Source: Lutimonas vermicola
Lineage (GTDB): Bacteria > Bacteroidota > Bacteroidia > Flavobacteriales > Flavobacteriaceae
Assembly (NCBI RefSeq): GCF_038433205.1
Contig: NZ_JBCDNA010000001.1
Coordinates: 496,001-560,000, forward strand
DNA: 64,000 nucleotides
Reading direction: 5' to 3'
Positions 61,866-64,000 of this stretch are shown here, piece after piece. Within the stretch, counting starts at the first letter, position 1; each line of letters starts with the position of its first letter. The translations under genes and the position numbers were made by a program. Below the pieces are notes generated by a model, which had not been told where the DNA came from, did not search any database, and saw only the letters and a list, made by a program, of their open reading frames with translations.

Positions 61866-64000
61866 TTATCTCCTAATTTTTTGATTGACCAATTGTCTTT
61901 GCTGATAGGAATGATTAAAATAAGTATCCGAAATCGCCAGGGAAGTGGCGTGTAATAAATCACTCAATTCTGATAATAATTCTTCTAATTTCAAACGCAT
62001 CTTAGTATTTTGGTCAACTGCTGTCAGTTCAGCAAGCTGCACGTCCTCAATTTTCTTCAGGGCTTCAAATATAGTCCTTTTACATGCTGTCAGGTCATCG
62101 GAATTCCTGACCGGCAACAAATCAATATCTTTTTTTAACCTCTTGATTTGATAGGTTAGTGACCTGGCATATTCTTTGTCAAACAAAATAAGGTTTAGCA
62201 CATTTTCAAGACTTAAAAATGACCGGTAACTATAGCGATAAATATTAAGACTTTCATGACTGTTTAACAGGGATTCCAAAATATCGTATTCTAAATCTTC
62301 TTCATATTGTACGATGACAAGAGACCTGAACTTTGCTATGGTCATCATTGCCTGTTCCATCTGCAAACCAATAAAATACAATAAGAGTCCCTGCTTAACA
62401 AGCACACTTTCTTCAATTAAAGCCATGAATGCAATGAGCCTGGTTAATATTCTGTCAAAAAACTTGGTATGAATTACAATGGAATAATTATCCAGTGATT
62501 CATAATCGGTCCAGACTTTTTGGATACTCTCAAATACCCGCCACATATCTCTGGACCACAAATTACGAAGTGAATAGAATGAATTACTAAAACTTGACAA
62601 GGTTTGAGCGAATGACCCGCTTTTGTTGGTATCGAAGATAACCGCTTCAATTTCTTTCAAAGGGTTTTTCATCGCTTTACCATCCTTATCATCCATGAAT
62701 CCCGGAAAAGTAGAAGTGATGTTTGTGATTGACTTGAAAAGAATCTTTAAATTTTCAGACTGAGACTCACTATCATTGTATTGCACATTATTCATTTGGT
62801 TCATCACCATCCTCATGTATCTTGCAGTCACAATGGTCCGCCCTAAATAACGACCCGACCAAAATAAATTTTCTGCTGTATTACTGGGTACATCCTCAAG
62901 TCCATAAGACTGATTTGACGATGACTTCTGCCATGAATAATGCTGTATATTATGCTGTGCTTTATCGCTTACTACCCAAAAATCTTTACTGGTTCCGCCC
63001 CGTTGATTGGAAACGATTAATTCTTCCCGATTGGCTGCAACCCTTACCAAACCACCGGGCATCACACTGTATCCATTATCTTTCGCAATCGAGAAAGACC
63101 GGCAAACGATATTTCGCGGTTCCAATTGACCCTTGACAAAATTTGGTGCAGATGAAAAATGTATTCTTTCCTGTGCAACAAATTTATACGGATGGGTCAA
63201 AATTTCAAGTTTCAGTTCGTTCATTTCTTTTTTACTAAGAAATTCACAAAAAAAGATTCGTTCCCTGTTCGGACGATCTATTTTTTTGATCACTAAAGAC
63301 GGCAGATGTGTTAAAACATAATTTCTTTCCTTTTCCTGTCCACACCACCACGATGCAATTTGAGGCAACAAAAGGTCTTCATTAAGAAAATGCTTGCAGA
63401 TGTTGTTCATAAACGGAATTAAGGCAGGATTCTCAAGAATACCACTGCCGACAGGATTTACGATAGTTACATTTTGAAGCCTCACTACTTCCATTAAACC
63501 CGCAATTCCGAGATAGGAGTCTTCCCTTAACTCGAGAGGGTCAACAAATACGTCATCAACCCTTCTTAAGATGACATCAACCTGTTTTAAGCCGATGAGT
63601 GATTTCATCCATAACTTTCCATATCTAACAATCAAATCATTTCCCTTAACCAAAGGTAATCCCAGGAAAGAGGAGAGGTAGGAATGTTCAAAATATGTTT
63701 CATTAAGCGGCCCGGGGGTTAAAATAACAATAGTCGGGTTTTCTTTATTATCAGGGGCAGCATGAAGCAACAACCTGTTCAAATCCCTGAAGAACTGCGA
63801 AGGTTGCTTTACATTGATTTCATTGAAAAATTCGGGAACAGTCCTGCTTATCGAGAATCTGTTTTCCAAGGCATAACCCATACCTGATGGCGCCTGTGTA
63901 CGATCGTTGACTACCCACATTTGGCCATCAGGGCCCCTTGCCAAATCAGCCGCATAAATTAATAATTGTTTGGAAGTTTTATATTGAATTTGATCACAGG
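61866..64000 (-). CDS. circularly permuted ATP-grasp / alpha-E fusion protein, 5' end outside window
   Basis: At least 711 residues; the frame is open to the right edge, so the N-terminus is missing. The first part is the permuted ATP-grasp domain: Y-A-A-D-L-A-R-G-P-D-G, N-D-R-T-Q-A-P-S-G-M-G-Y-A-L-E-N-R, I-V-I-L-T-P-G, R-R-V-D-D-V-F-V-D-P, V-N-P-V-G-S-G-I-L, and N-Q-R-G-G-T-S-K-D. From about residue 360 of the visible part the alpha-E domain follows: A-E-N-L-F-W-S-G-R-Y-L-G-R-T. Thus it fuses the two domains that are separate genes at 58476 and 59949. Confidence 0.93.
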   Translation of the reverse strand, partial: CDQIQYKTSKQLLIYAADLARGPDGQMWVVNDRTQAPSGMGYALENRFSISRTVPEFFNEINVKQPSQFFRDLNRLLLHAAPDNKENPTIVILTPGPLNETYFEHSYLSSFLGLPLVKGNDLIVRYGKLWMKSLIGLKQVDVILRRVDDVFVDPLELREDSYLGIAGLMEVVRLQNVTIVNPVGSGILENPALIPFMNNICKHFLNEDLLLPQIASWWCGQEKERNYVLTHLPSLVIKKIDRPNRERIFFCEFLSKKEMNELKLEILTHPYKFVAQERIHFSSAPNFVKGQLEPRNIVCRSFSIAKDNGYSVMPGGLVRVAANREELIVSNQRGGTSKDFWVVSDKAQHNIQHYSWQKSSSNQSYGLEDVPSNTAENLFWSGRYLGRTIVTARYMRMVMNQMNNVQYNDSESQSENLKILFKSITNITSTFPGFMDDKDGKAMKNPLKEIEAVIFDTNKSGSFAQTLSSFSNSFYSLRNLWSRDMWRVFESIQKVWTDYESLDNYSIVIHTKFFDRILTRLIAFMALIEESVLVKQGLLLYFIGLQMEQAMMTIAKFRSLVIVQYEEDLEYDILESLLNSHESLNIYRYSYRSFLSLENVLNLILFDKEYARSLTYQIKRLKKDIDLLPVRNSDDLTACKRTIFEALKKIEDVQLAELTAVDQNTKMRLKLEELLSELSDLLHATSLAISDTYFNHSYQQRQLVNQKIRR

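Overview
The window looks like a chromosome segment of a marine-type member of the Flavobacteriaceae (Bacteroidota). Support for this: AT-rich intergenic DNA; -7 boxes of the Bacteroidota form TAnnTTTG; no Shine-Dalgarno-like spacing; many secreted lipoproteins; a PorP/SprF protein beside a decayed type IX secretion C-terminal domain; and typical family genes (DUF2490, DUF2461, VF530, CIA30, alpha-E). Species cannot be named from the sequence. There is no phage, transposase, CRISPR array or rRNA.

Layout. 1-1040: the end of a LacI-type regulator, a repeat-rich non-coding stretch (15-bp tandem array, duplicated ~83-bp segment) and tRNA-Pro and tRNA-Ser. 1.3-7.0 kb: a Gly/Tyr-rich lipoprotein, then DUF2490 barrel, DcaP-like porin, eight-haem cytochrome with TPRs, and a 4Fe-4S/CDGSH protein. 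7-16 kb: secreted HAD hydrolase, sulfatase, two small envelope proteins, a two-subunit molybdenum hydroxylase, a lipoprotein and an M19 dipeptidase. 16.3-21.0 kb: leucine operon leuC-leuD-leuA-leuB. 21-32 kb: SF2 helicase, TetR regulator, MscS channel, ATP-cone/Mrr nuclease, DUF423, glycosyltransferase, DUF2461 and topoisomerase III. 32-41 kb: small membrane protein, secreted HIT protein, NTF2-like protein, glutathione peroxidase, SRPBCC, CIA30, SDR, T9SS pseudogene with PorP/SprF, an unusual repeat protein and an aldo/keto reductase. 41-52 kb: VWA/AAA pair, NAPE-PLD-like hydrolase, Hsp20, class V aminotransferase, VF530, a second aldo/keto reductase and a SorA/SorB-like sulfite dehydrogenase. 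52-58 kb: two DEAD-box helicases, an esterase, and a sterol-reductase-like protein with an SDR. 58.4-64 kb: two converging modules of circularly permuted ATP-grasp, alpha-E and transglutaminase genes, running off the right edge.

The most interesting observation is a family of five tiny genes (31-38 codons) scattered in intergenic DNA at 26.5, 32.5, 32.7, 46.4 and 51.9 kb. Their products share a C-terminal F-S-x(n)-K-(R)-I/V-R/K-W core, in three copies followed by S-E-H/Y-R-H/N-Y/F-G-H/L. Two copies share an upstream region with a GTAAC-N17-CGTC arrangement like an extracytoplasmic-function sigma promoter, and four lie ahead of hairpin/T-tract terminators. I know of no description of this family. 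Other points of note are the duplicated ATP-grasp/alpha-E/transglutaminase locus, the PorP/SprF gene whose partner has decayed, a 106-nt nested inverted-repeat element, a secreted HIT protein and an eukaryote-like sterol reductase.
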